Shown here: piece after piece, positions 11,695 through 22,713 of the stretch
Layout of the letters: every line of letters begins with the position of its first letter
Numbering within the stretch: position 1 is the stretch's first letter
Source: Lunularia cruciata
Lineage: Eukaryota; Streptophyta; Marchantiopsida; Lunulariales; Lunulariaceae
Assembly (NCBI GenBank): GCA_948567375.1
Contig: OX419758.1
Coordinates: forward strand, 31,749,001 to 31,813,000
Length of the DNA stretch: 64,000 bases
Reading direction: 5' to 3'
The notes under the pieces: generated by a model
What the model saw: the letters and a program-made list of their open reading frames with translations, nothing else
Database searches by the model: none
What the model was told of the DNA's origin: nothing
Program-made: the position numbers and the translations under genes

Positions 11695-12642
11695 TTATGA
11701 CTCCATCTCAATCTTGTGCTCCTCCAAGGTGACTTTCTTTAGATCCTTATGACTCAAAGCAAACATATGGATGAACTTGCAGCAAATCTCTTCAAATCTT
11801 ACCTTCTCCTCCTTGGTGATATTTGGACCATACTTGAGGGTAGATAACCTCCTCTCTATCTCCTCAAGTGTCAATGGTGATTTATTTGGGTCCTTCAAAA
11901 CCTTTGGCTTAAGTGCAAAATCCATAGCACACAAGGGATACACATCTAAAGCAGATTTAGATTCATCCTTTTCCATGGAAGTCTCCTCCTTCATGCTTGT
12001 GCCCACACTTGAAGCTCCTTCTTCTAAACCTTATTCCCAATAATCAAAAGATGGTGTATCTGAATGTGAAGTGTTGGTAGTGTTAGTGACTTGAATTGTG
12101 ACTCTATGGTTTGATGGCACAATCCGCAAGTAACCTTTGTGTTATGAATCAATTTTGCATGTTGCTCTCAACCATGGTCTCCCAAGAAGCAAACCATAGC
12201 TTGAATCCTTCAAGACTTGGAAAGTCATGAGATTTTGAACTCCCATCATTGAAACTATCACCTTATCCATCACACCTATTGGTTGAGCCTGTTGCTTGTT
12301 TGCCACGCTCACCAAAAATGTTGAAGGTCTTGAAGGTATCATACCCAAATTCTTCATCAGCCTTGCTAACATGGCATTCATTGTTAATCCTCCATCAACC
12401 AATGCATCCTTGATGTTATGACCATTCACTCTCACATCCATCTTGGATATATATTCACAAGCTTCCCATGGTGTTGGTTTGGAATCCACCACCCCCATTG
12501 ATATTGGAGATTTTACCTTCTTCTTTCTATTGCTCCTTGTAGAACTCAAACCACCTCTAAGCTCTTTTCTCAAGGTAGGGTTCAAAGCAATCAGTTGACC
12601 CACTATGATCCCTTTGGATGTAGTTTCTTCCTCCACAACCAA
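11695..12642 (-). pseudogene. B1 aspartic protease and linker to RT
   Basis: The frame 12,642-12,142 (about 166 residues) contains KDALVDGGLTMNAM, matching the ALVDSGA(T/S)xNxM pattern of gypsy proteases with the active-site serine changed to glycine, and the second hallmark GLLLGRPWL about 90 residues later. The frame 12,006-11,695 is the acidic linker that leads into RT in many plant gypsy elements (TLEEIERRLSTLKYG, EICCKFIHMFALSHKDL). Stops separate the two frames. Confidence 0.8.
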
Positions 12643-13488
12643 AACAATTTTATCATTAAAATTATTGGTTGATTGGACTCCTCTATATGGATAGCTTCCA
12701 CAACTCCTAGGCCCTCTTTCTACATTCTGATCCGCCTCTCTCTTCTCCCATAGTTATACCATATTGATCTTGAGATCTGCAAGTTGTTTTGTGATGGTTT
12801 GAAGTGGATCTTTTGGTGGAGGTGCAAGGATTGGAGAAACTACTACTTGTGGTGCAACCTTTACCACCAAAGTATCAGAACTTCCACCATACTTGCCTTG
12901 AGGAGGATGCACAACCTCCTTCACCACCAAATTACTCTCATCTCCTTCCAAAACTCTCATCCATACAAATTGCAATCTTGATAGTTTCATCCTTGGAAAA
13001 AGGTTTCTCATATCTCACATTGCTTCTTATTTGTGATCTCAACCCTCCCACAAAATTCTTGGTGAGAATAGCACTTATGCCAATCATAGTAGTCTTGACA
13101 TCATCCCCACACTTCCTCAACACTATGCGAAATCTGGACTCTAACTTTTCCACTCTTTCCACATAGACTCTCACTTTCTCTCCATCTCCTTGCTTGAAAA
13201 AGGTATATTCAGTCATCAATCTCTCATAACTCTCATCTGGAAGGAAGTTCTTAATGAGTGCTAAAGTCAAACTCTCCCAAGACTCTTCTTGCCCATATTT
13301 CCTCTCTCTCTTTTTTGGTATTCTGACTCATACCATGTAAGTGTTGCATCCTCAAAGAAATCTGGTAATAATGAGACCCACTCATTCTTCTTCCTCTCAT
13401 TGTCTCCTATGCAAGCTCTCTTGAAGACTCTCACAAAGGCCTCCACATCTTCTCCATCCTTGCCAAAGAAAACCGGAAGTTTCTCCAT
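12643..13488 (-). pseudogene. B1 gag
   Basis: Frames 13,488-13,267, 13,270-12,938 and 13,011-12,754 overlap slightly and together read as one gag protein: MEKLPVFFGKDGEDVEAFVR, then the capsid-type block ATLTWYESEYQ, then TEYTFFKQGDGEKVRVYVER and NFVGGLRSQIRSNVRYEKP. This is the DUF4219/Retrotrans_gag-like pattern of short helices with a conserved W near the middle. No CCHC knuckle is evident at its C-terminal end. A knuckle-like motif instead occurs in the separate upstream ORF at 13,723-14,190. Confidence 0.7.
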
Positions 13489-13722
13489 CTTAACCCCTCA
13501 CTATCTTTTTTTCTCAATTTTTCTTTTTCTCTTTTCTTTTCTCTCACTCTATAACTAATAAATTATGTACATGACTCACACCATTTGAGATTAATCCACC
13601 CAAGGAAACACAAAAGGTTTAGGTTACTCTAAGATTTTTATAGCAACATCAAATCCTAGAGTGCATATTAACCCTCATGGATACTTTATCCATAAGTTGA
13701 AAGATTATTTCCATCACTAATC

Positions 13723-14190
13723 TTAAGAACTAGCTGATGAAGGTGGTAGTATTTCTATAGCTGTACTAAGACTCTCTCCAAGATCCTTCACTAAAGTCTC
13801 CAAAAGTGCCTTTACTCCATTACATTCATGTCCTTTTGGAAGTCCTTCAATTCCACAAACGTCACACAACTCCTTGGTCTTAGATCTTCTCCCTCCCAAT
13901 CTTGGTGAAGAAGGTCCAACATGCAAATCCAAATCAAGTAATCCTCTCCTCTCCCTCAAGCTCTTGCTCTCAAAGGTCAATGGACATGAACTTGCTTTAT
14001 GTCCCTTCTCTTCATATAGAAAGCACTTAGACTCACTCTTTCTTCCAAGTGGTGTAGGTTTTTGAATCCTCTCAATACTCTCTTCAAATTCTATTCTAAA
14101 CTCTCTTTTCCTCAAATCCACCCCTACAATACCCTCAAACCTTTGGGGAACCTTACATTGTCTCAATTTCCACTCTTGATGACCCTCCAT
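13723..14190 (-). pseudogene. B1 extra ORF upstream of gag with zinc-knuckle-like motifs
   Basis: An open frame of 155 residues on the minus strand starts with ATG at 14,190 and ends in a serine-rich tail. It contains CFLYEEKGHKASSC, a CX2CX4HX4C knuckle in which the second cysteine has become tyrosine, and CDVCGIEGLPKGHEC, a second Cys/His cluster. The N-terminal half is basic. It lies upstream of gag in element orientation, where a zinc-knuckle protein is not expected. It could be a displaced gag C-terminus, a captured sequence or a genuine extra ORF. Confidence 0.5.
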
Positions 14191-14726
14191 GTTCCCAAGA
14201 TGAATCTAAACATTCAAACATGCTTTTTGTTGCTCTCAAAGTTCTCATGCATGAGATCTCAACTCTACATAATTGATCCTTTCTCACAATGTCACTCTAA
14301 TCTCTCAAATGGCATGTCATAGTCTTCTGAAATTTTTCACACTTGATTGCAACTCTAGGGCATCCCTCCATGAAAAATTTCAAATCTTTTCATTGAGCCA
14401 TTTGGCCTAGACATCTTTCTATTCAGCACACATATCTTAGATTTGGTCTGAAAACCACCCCCTCACTTTGAAAACTCATAACTCTTTGTGCAAGAATGAT
14501 CTCCCTCTAATTTTTGTGTCAACAAGTAGGATACAATGCACGAAATTTTCTTGGATACATTCAGGACAATCTATTGAAAACTGAAGAAATGGCAGACTAT
14601 GTACAATTTTCCAAAGAGAATGAAGTTGCAGAGCAGTTTACCCTATCAACTTTCAAAAATTCTAGCCCAATGCGCATAGTAGCTCTCACAATAATATCAA
14701 GTGTGCTAACTATAAGATAATCCAAG
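14191..14726 (-). other. B1 5' internal region, no gene recognised
   Basis: About 540 bases between the extra ORF and a partial LTR. Only short chance frames are present. I saw no clear primer binding site. Confidence 0.4.
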
Positions 14727-15033
14727 CTATCATGTCTAGAAATTTCAAGTCTAGATCTCAAAAAACTTGTGGACCCAAGAGTTCTCAACTCTTTCCTCAA
14801 AGCCAAACACCTAAGAATAATACCAAGTCAACACACTAAAATCCAGAATAGTGGTGCTCATCTTTTCCACTTCCTCTAAAGTAAGGTCCCCACTATCTTA
14901 ACTATGACCAACTTTAACTAACCATGACTAATGTAGAACCATCCCTTATCTCTATATAAATAATATCTCTCAAGTATTTGTAATACTAAGCTAAATATCA
15001 TAATATCACACACACGCACAAATGGGTATTATA
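14727..15033 (-). repeat. Partial family B LTR inside the B1 leader
   Basis: From about 14,760 to 15,033 the sequence follows the U3 half of the family B LTR (compare 62,440-62,695), including GAGTTCTCAACTCTTTCC and the TATA-like TATATAAATAAT. It ends at the LTR start (GGGTATTATA on the plus strand). The R/U5 half is missing. Its presence 200 bases inside the complete 5' LTR shows rearrangement, nested insertion or an aberrant reverse-transcription product. Confidence 0.75.
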
Positions 15034-15239
15034 ATACAAGATATACAAAATTACCTCAAATATATCATAATGAATTAGAGTGTATATAAATAGGTCCAAA
15101 TTTTCTAATGTTAGTTCACCCCTCTCCTCCCCTAATGTTCTCTCCGAGTGAGCTCTCACAGCCTCCTTCTGTCTTATATAGAATTGTATGCGGAACATTA
15201 TCTTACCTTCTAGAGAGATCCTGCCAAGAAAATGAAAAA

Positions 15240-15929
15240 TGTGATTTGGCCTATCTCTCACTTAGGATGAACCTCTGATAGCTATTATGGTAGCACACCA
15301 TGGACTTAAAAGGCAAAGAATCCCAACTCCATCATACTCCCCCAAGGCTAACACTCCAAGCCTCAAACCATTGCTTGCTAGAGAACTCAATGAGAGAGAG
15401 ATAATTACAAATAAAAGGATAATGAGTACTTACTCACCACTAGTTGATATACTTGTGAAATAGTTATGCACCAAAGTTACTAATTATTGCAATAACTCAA
15501 GTTACTATGCTAAAAGTCAAATAAAGTCAAAAATTTCAAGGAATATCCATCTTCATGGGAATATTCTCTTAAGCATGTGGTCTTATCTTGAAATAACCAC
15601 TAAGTCAAAGATTCATTCACATGGACTATCCTTGGACTATAGAAGAATCTAAAACAAAAAACTCATGAGTCCAAGAGTTCTCAACTCTTTCCTCAAAGCC
15701 AAACACCTAGGAATAATACCAAATCAACACACTAGAATCCAAAGTAATGATGCTCATCTTTTCTACTTCCTCTAAAGTAAGATCCACTCTATCTTAGCTA
15801 TGACTAACTTTAGCTAATCATGACAAAGGTAGAACCATCTTTTATCTCTTTATAAATAATATCACTCAAGTACTTGTAATACCAAACTAAGTATCACAAT
15901 ACCACACACATGCACAAATAGGTACTATA
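15240..15929 (-). repeat. B1 5' LTR
   Basis: Complete family B LTR of about 690 bp, whose plus-strand start TGTGATTTGGCC corresponds to TGTGAGCCGGCT in B3. It aligns throughout with 8,359-9,041. Its outer edge (15,929/15,930) is where A1 sequence resumes with GGTCATCACTTCC. The 200 bases between it and the partial LTR (15,034-15,239) hold no recognisable gene. Confidence 0.85.
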
Positions 15930-16046
15930 GGTCATCACTTCCTACCTCACCAAAGAGAAACATAGGTAGTTTGATTGGTCATCACATCACTACCTAGAGC
16001 ACATCAGAGCACCAATGCTCTAAAGTCATGGCAGCTCACACAAACA

Positions 16047-16115
16047 TGGTGCACAAACAAGAAGCAAAGAATGGAGAGGGACCCTCTCCATTCTTTGCTT
16101 CTTGTTTGTGCACCA
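16047..16115. repeat. Perfect 34-bp palindrome with 1-base centre
   Basis: TGGTGCACAAACAAGAAGCA begins the left arm (16,047-16,080). The right arm (16,082-16,115) is its exact reverse complement and the centre is a single A. Homologous positions in copies A2 (~20,905), A6 (~51,090) and A4 (~54,945) carry only one arm, so the second was added locally in A1. Confidence 0.95.
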
Positions 16116-16324
16116 ATCACAATCACAAGAGATCTAAACAAAAACCTTCCATCTCATAAATCAACACTAGATTGACTTTGCCACCATTTGGCATTTGACA
16201 CAATATTAGTTATCTACTTTCTCAGCTACCATGATCACCAAGAATGGGATCAAATTGTCTCTCCTAGCCAAAGATACAAGTGTATATATAACAGTGGAAC
16301 AGTCACTAGGACAACAAGTGAAGG

Positions 16325-16377
16325 TGGACCAGTTAGCTAGGGCACCCATCTAGGAACCAAAGATCTAGGGTCAAACT
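16325..16377 (+). other. tRNA-like segment (Pol III A/B boxes) in A1 LTR
   Basis: TGGACCAGTTAG resembles the Pol III A box (TRGCNNAGYNGG) and about 33 bases later GGGTCAAACTT resembles the B box (GGTTCRANNCC). The same pair occurs in all five family A LTRs in the window, always antisense to the element. It lacks the full cloverleaf of a functional tRNA. Best read as a tRNA-derived (SINE-like) piece fixed in the LTR. Confidence 0.55.
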
Positions 16378-17478
16378 TTATTGCATATAATCTAGTAGAG
16401 TGTGCAGATTTTGCCAAACAATGACCAAAATCTACTCTAAATTAGCTAGCCTCATGCTAGCAAGCTAGCCCCTCTACGCCTTTGTAGCCTCTCATAGCCC
16501 ATAGCCATATGACTTGAAGCCTCTAAACGCCCAAATGAGGCCTTTCTTCTTGCCACTTTGAACCCTCTCCAAATCTGTAAAACTCCTCCAAATCTGGCCA
16601 AAATCTGACATAAAATTTAATATAAATCCCTAAAGTTGGTTGACTGCCAAATCCTCCACTAACTCTCCACTTGATCCAAATTGAAATGATAGGTTTCTCC
16701 AAATCATAAATTCACGGGATGGGTTTCCAACTCCACTTTCAATTTCCCTTTCTAAGCTCAACTTGTACTAAATTGGTCATGTTTTCACCTCCTAAGCTCA
16801 AAATCACAACTACCACTTGGAAATTGCTTCTTTTTGTTCAAAATTTGGCTCATTGCTAAATTTGCACACAATTTGCCTCATTAACAAATTTGCACCAATC
16901 GAATGAGCTTTTGCACATTGGGGAAAATCAGAACTCCAATCTAGCTACCAATGATTATCAAGTCTTGGAAACACCAAAAACACTTTCAATTCTTGTATCC
17001 ATTTCCCCTTGACCTCACTTCTCTAATGTAATCAATTTTTTTACACAACTCAAATCACACTCAATTAGATCGGTACTTGATCTATCACTCCATAATCTGC
17101 CAACAACTAGGCATTGATTACAATCAACCCACATCCACTCTAGCTAAGAGAATCCAGGTGATACTCTCCAGCCTCTATCCACCATAGCAAAGAACTTGAA
17201 GGCTCAACATCAAAGAAGTGAGCTCTTTGGAGCTGCACTTCAAAAATAAACCCCTTGGACTCAAGTTAGGTCTCAAACCCTAATGGTCCCACTAATGGCA
17301 CACCCAATGATACAAATGGTGCAAGTGACAATGGACCCCACCATGTAGTGAGTACCCTGAACATGAAATCTGAACTTCAACAAGTAGCCTATGAGTAACT
17401 ACCAAAATACTCCTAAATACCAACACTACTACTCTAGGGTCTAAGCAATCTAGGTGCAATGCTACAAATGGCGTAATA

Positions 17479-17830
17479 GAAATGTCTACAAGTGGGATCT
17501 TTTGGTAACCATTAACTATTGACATCAATAATAACTTAAGATACCAATAAGCCAAGTGTGTTACATGATGTAGATAGACTTACTTCGTAGTCTCATCTCT
17601 GTCCACATACAAGTACCTCTATACTTGTATACCTGCATGTAATATTGTTGCTAGTCTAGTGCTAATCCCACCAAACAACTCCAATAGACATACTCTCTCT
17701 ACTGGATACTACCAAGCAATGAGTGTGGTATCCAAAAGTGACAAGGGAATAGACTCCAAAGGCTCATCTTCACACTAGTCTCTTGGTGGTACAAAGGCTC
17801 CACTCTAAGCCTATTGCACCAACTAATTTG
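17479..17830 (-). pseudogene. A2 cytosine methyltransferase, N-terminal fragment
   Basis: The minus strand shows ELFGGISTRLATILHAGIQV (motif I) followed after a stop by RYLYVDRDETTK, then LKLLLMSIVNGYQKIPLVDI, colinear with A4. It is cut by the A1 insertion before the GWPCQ motif. The minus frame at 17,555-17,292 fuses the last part with A1 LTR sequence and is not a real protein. Confidence 0.7.
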
Positions 17831-18790
17831 CATGCTACTTCAATGCCTCCTTAGAACTCCACAATGGAACATCCAAGGTGGATGGAAAAATCCTATTCAT
17901 GCTCCAATTACAAGTGATCTCCTCTAGTAAAAAAGTATCCTTTGCATGGGCATTCTCCTCCAATAAGCCACCAAGCCAAGTAACAAAACCAATGAATGAT
18001 AAATTTGATGTCATGGTTCTTGACTATAGTGAATTAAGACTGTGACTACTAAAGCATATTGGTAGGTGACATACTCATGCCTCACCTGATTGCCAACCTT
18101 GTTATAGGAGGTTGTTTCCAATAGTCAATACTAAAACCTATGGGGTATAACAGTACTCTACAAACTAGCACATCATATGAATCTACTACTATTGTAACAA
18201 CCTTAGCTCTCACCATAGAGCTATCAATCAAATGATTGGGCTGAATCTGGACAATGAGCTCTCCACATGTGATGTACTATGAAGAACCACCTCCTAGAGA
18301 TATCTAGATCTAGATGGACACCTCTCCATATTGGTTTTTCATAGCTTTATACTAATAACCATTGCTTCTCATAAAAGGTTGTGCACCAAAGTAATAAGAC
18401 TCTCTATGGTGTACAAACCTTCCTTGAAGATCCCACCAAATGGAAAACCCCCCTCTAGTTATCTAATATGTCAACTCCAAGTGTAAACCAAGCTCATTCA
18501 AAGGCAGGTCTAGTTGCTAACTCCTCCAATCTAGCTGCTATTGCCTGCCATAAACCTTTAGTTGCTGAGCAAATACCATGCTCCTCAACCAAGTCATCTC
18601 CACTATTAACTACCTTTGCTCTAGATACAAGAACCACATCATCCCTACTCTCACAAAGTGGGGCAGCTAAATAGAACACTTGAGATGGGTCAACTCCCAA
18701 TGTAAACATGTCATTGGTTGAGAATAAAGAGAAGCACATAATCAATTGAGCCTCTCCAAACGTTATGATAGACTTAATCTACGTAGGACT
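17831..18790 (-). pseudogene. A2 protease region
   Basis: Colinear with A1 5,417-6,400. On the minus strand the frame 18,745-18,494 encodes FSLFSTNDMFTLGVDPSQVF and ATRPAFE, the conserved block before the protease. The active-site area near 18,390-18,410 is broken by frameshifts. Confidence 0.6.
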
Positions 18791-20596
18791 AACTATGCAA
18801 GTGGCTAACTAGCATCTAGTCTATCATGCACTGTATCACCACCTACCACACCTACATTAGGAAATTTAGGAGCCATGGATGTTGTTTGTAGTGCTTCAAT
18901 AAGTGTGAAAGACTGGGGGAGTCTGACTTATTTATCAACCTCTCCTCTTTATGGGTCCAACTCTATTGATGCTCCTCTAGGCTTTCAAGCATGTATTGCA
19001 CTCTTGGTCACTATGGTAGATGCATCTACATGTGCTGCTCCACACATAAAATCCAAGACATCTTTTTTACCACCATAAGAGGTGGAAGCCTTAGCATCTA
19101 AATCTGATCTCCTCTAAGTTATGGCCATGCTAGCCAATCTTTGCTCCAATTGTTCAATCCAAGTAACCATGGCTATATCAAAAGCAAGGGCAGGTATCAC
19201 ACCTCTACCAAGTGTAGATCCTCTACCACCACCTCTACCAACTTGTATTCCATGACTTGGAGCTCCTCTACCACCTGCCATAGTTGCCCTACCACTCTGT
19301 AACTCTAGGTGAAGGTCAAAGCATCAATCACCAATGGGACTAAATCTATGGCAATGGTCACATTGTCTTTATGTTGGCTAAGATACACCAAAGGTATCAT
19401 GTTTACTACCCTAAGTGCACTCTCTCTTTTGGTGAGGTCCACCACAAGTCCAACAAGCAACCATACCACTCATTGGCTACTATTGACCTAAAAATGAAGG
19501 TAAAGGTCTAGCTACACCAAGACCTCTACTTGCTCTATAGGATTTGGGTTGTCCATTCTATCCTTGATAGCCAACATGGCATGGTGACTTTATTATACTT
19601 TAGAAGAAGTAATAATTGTGGATGAGGTCTCCTTACCAAATCCAAAGGTCACCATCTCTTCTCCACCATGTTGAGTTCAATGTGCTCAGCCAAACTCAAG
19701 ACCACTACCAAAGAAGGTGAAGTAACTTGTAACAATGTAGCATCATATAATGTACATTGCAAATCCATGTCCAAGATCCCATACCAAAATTAGATTGCTT
19801 GGGCCTCAATAATTCCTTGGGTGTAACTGATCCTTACGTGTAACTAATCATGTGAGTGTATGCCTTGTGTAGGCTCTCTCCAACCTTCTACTAGAACTCT
19901 TGCAAGCTCCTCAACTTGTCAATCTACACTCCTTGGTAGTTTTGCCTCAAGCATTGGACAAATTCCACCATGGGGTTAAGCCTCATTACTACACCACGTC
20001 TTATAGTAGTACTCCCACTCATAATAGCACCATTTCCAACTAGTGCACTTCCACTAGATCCACCAATTTTACTCTAGCTAGAACTTGTGGGTACTACCAA
20101 TCTACCCCTAGCAACCAACCTTGAAGTGATGGAGATGTAGTTCAAAGACCAATACTATCTCTATAGCTCAATCTCTTCCAAGTGAGCTCTCTTGAACTCA
20201 TGATAATCATCCATTGATAGACGTCCCAAGTGCTAAAATAACTCCTTCCATGCCATGAAGAGTGTGAAAAAAGTGAAGTTTCCCATCTATTGCAAATCAC
20301 ACTAACTATCCAACTCTTAGATGGAGTCATCTAACTCAACGATACCCATTATACTAGAGTAGCTTGGGGCCTTTGGAGGCCCCATAAATCTCATCCATGT
20401 CCCACAACAATGTTGCAAACATACCAAGTGCACTCTCAATTGAATCAACTCTTGCTTTGAACTCCAAATCAAAGTCAATCTCCTCCCACATTAGGACCTA
20501 AGATACAAGCTAATACCAAGTGTTATTCCATGTAAACCCATTGCATATTACATTGATATCTCCTTTGGAATCCCTAAAGAACTCTAACATGATAAT
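18791..20596 (-). pseudogene. A2 gag and zinc-knuckle region
   Basis: Colinear with A1 and A6 gag. Minus-strand fragments such as 20,330-20,142 correspond in other frames to the DSWCDL...FTPFMAWK...EELFQ block. Near 19,540-19,600 the boundary codon that is TGA in A1, A4 and A6 reads CAA here. The frame is strongly broken. Confidence 0.6.
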
Positions 20597-22713
20597 ATAA
20601 CTCAAACCGCAACCATAGCCACCACAAGTACCCCACCAAGAATCACCACCAATTGAACACCACCCACTAATGTAGCTCTAACTATGATAACTATACTAGG
20701 CAAAAGAACGACCTATTACCTACCATCACAAGATATACTTTGTAATCTATCATCATAAGATGTACTCTTATAGTTTACAGGTGATCACTTCCCACCTCAT
20801 TGGAGAGAAACATAGATAGTTTGATTGGTCATCACTCCAGCCTCATAATCAAGAGCACACCTAAGCACCAATGCTTTAAACTCAAGGCACCTTACACAAA
20901 CATGGTGCATAAATAGGAAGCAAAGAATAGAAGAGGTCCAATCACAAGAAATCTAAACAAAACCTTCCAGCTCATAAATCAACACCGGATTGATTCTATT
21001 ACTATTTGGAATTTGACATAATAAGAATATCTACCTATTCCTAAACTACTAGGATCACCAAAGATGGGATCAAACTATCTCTCCTAGCCAAAGCTACATG
21101 TGTATAGTTTTTAGTCAAACAATCATTGGGACAACAAGTGAAGGTGGACTAATTGGCTAGGGCACTAGTCTAGGAACCATATATTTGGGGTTCAAACCTT
21201 GTTGCACATAATCTAGAAAGGTGAGTAGATTTTGCCAAACTATGATCAAACACTCATCTAAACTAGGTAGCCTCACGCTAGCTACTTGGCCCTTCTAGGC
21301 CTTCATAACCTCTCTATCCCTATGCCTCAAAGCCTCTAAATGCCAAGTGAAGTCTTTCTTCTTGCCAATTTGAACCTTCTCTAAATCTAGCAAACATTCT
21401 CCAAATCTGGCCAAGCTTCACTCAACTTTGGGCAAATCAAGGAAAATCCAACTATGGGCAACTTCCACCAATCTGATGTACCTCCTCTATAGTTAATTGA
21501 CCTCCAAATCTGCCACTTACTCTCAACTAGAGCCAAATTGTCCAAATCTGGCCAAGCTTCACCAAACTTTGGCCAACTTGAGCACTAGCTAGGACAACTC
21601 TAGGCAATTTGGGCAACCTCCAACTCTGGACAACTTCCAACTTTGGGCAACTTCCACCAATATGATATACCTCCTTTATAGTTGGCTGACCTCCAAATCC
21701 TTTGCTAACTCTCAACTTGAGCTAAATTGAGATGATGAGGATCTCCAAATTTCTAATTCAAGGAGATGGGTTTCCTTCTTCAATTTTGCATTTTGAGCTC
21801 AATTTGTATCAAATCATCCCTAATTTCACCTTTTGGGCTCAAATTGAACACCACTTATCTCAAATTGACTCAATTCTCATAAATTGGCCAATGTTTCCGC
21901 ACATAATCTACTTCACTACCAAATCTGCATCAACTCACACAAGACTTCTACACACAATCACTCCTATAGAGATCTAATCACGATCTAATGTACCAAAAAT
22001 CAGCCAGACTTGGAGATACCACCAACAGCTTTAATTCATGCACCCAATTTCTCCCTTACTCTCACTTCTTTGATGCAATCAATTCATTTTTCCACTCAAA
22101 TCACACTCAAATTAGATAGTACTTGATCCTTCACTCAACAATTTACCAACAAATGAGCATTGATTATAGTCAAGTCACACACACTCTAACTAAGAGACTT
22201 TGGGTAACACCTGCTGACATTTATCCACCATAGCCAAGAACTCAAAGGCTCAACATCATAGAATTGAGCTCTTTGGAGCTACACTTTGAAGGCATATTCT
22301 TTTGCTTGACCTATGTTTGTAGCCCTAATGGTGATATTGATGGCATATCTAATAGTGCAAGTGAACCACACCCACTCTAGCTAAGAGACTAGGTGATGTT
22401 CACCAATCTCTGCTCTAACATAGCCAAGAACTCAAAGGCTCAACATTAGAGAAATGAGTTCTTTGGAGCTACACTTCAAACGTATACCTCTCTGCTTGAC
22501 CTAGGTCTCCAACCTTAACAATGATGCTAAGGTCACATGTTATAGTGTGAATGGTGCAAGTAATAGTAGGTCCTACCATGTGATCAATAGCCCCAGCATA
22601 AAATCAGATCTCCAACAAGTAGTCCATGAGTAATTACCAAAATACCTATGACTACCAACACTACCACTTTGGAATTTGAGCAACCTAGATTTGGCACTAT
22701 AAATATTATGACA
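20597..22713 (-). repeat. A2 5' LTR and leader
   Basis: Aligns with A6 49,643-51,429. It contains the tRNA-like segment at 21,145-21,200 (A box TGGACTAATTGG, B box GGTTCAAACCTT). A short stretch around CCAAATCTGGCCAAGCTTCA recurs (about 21,395-21,415 and 21,535-21,560), suggesting a local tandem duplication of about 140 bp (compare 21,395-21,510 with 21,535-21,690). Confidence 0.75.

Larger units (their letters stand above)
8359..15929 (-). mobile_element. Family B Ty3/gypsy retrotransposon B1, nested in A1
   Basis: A 7.57-kb element bounded by two related LTRs: the 3' LTR at 8,359-9,041 and the 5' LTR at 15,240-15,929. A1 sequence stops at 8,358 and resumes at 15,930. On the minus strand the order is 5' LTR, a leader holding a partial LTR, an extra ORF, gag, protease, RT, RNase H, integrase, 3' LTR. 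Protease before RT and integrase last identifies the Ty3/gypsy type. No chromodomain is visible after the integrase. Target duplications are too decayed to call. Every ORF is fragmented and the RT catalytic pair is mutated. Confidence 0.9.
214..17478 (-). mobile_element. Family A Ty3/gypsy retrotransposon, copy A1 (with nested insertions)
   Basis: A1 reads on the minus strand from its 5' LTR start at 17,478 (mutated from TGTCACACC) through leader, gag, zinc knuckles, protease and methyltransferase, and leaves the window on the left with its RT, integrase and 3' LTR unseen. It is interrupted by B1 (8,359-15,929), X (2,416-5,411), X' (1-213) and Y (about 823-1,841). Every block between these matches the plus-strand family A copies at 49.6-52.7 and 53.6-62.0 kb. 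At 17,479 the sequence changes to the middle of another family A methyltransferase region, so A1 sits inside A2. All frames are broken. Confidence 0.85.
15930..17478 (-). repeat. A1 5' LTR (and possibly part of the leader)
   Basis: On the minus strand it starts near TATTACGCCATTTGTAGC (TGTCACACCATTTGTAG in A6) and follows A6 49,643 onward for about 1.5 kb. The inner LTR boundary cannot be fixed because no 3' LTR of this family is in the window. It contains the antisense tRNA-like segment and a perfect palindrome annotated separately. Confidence 0.8.
17479..22713 (-). mobile_element. Family A retrotransposon, copy A2 (split by A1)
   Basis: Minus-strand copy with 5' LTR start at 22,713 (TGTCATAATATTTATAG, mutated). 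It runs through LTR and leader, gag (about 20,596-18,791), protease region (18,790-17,831) and the methyltransferase N-terminus, then stops at 17,479 where A1 begins. The rest of A2 should lie beyond the window's left edge, after A1's 3' end. It is itself inserted in A3 at 22,713/22,714. Frames are heavily decayed. Confidence 0.8.
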
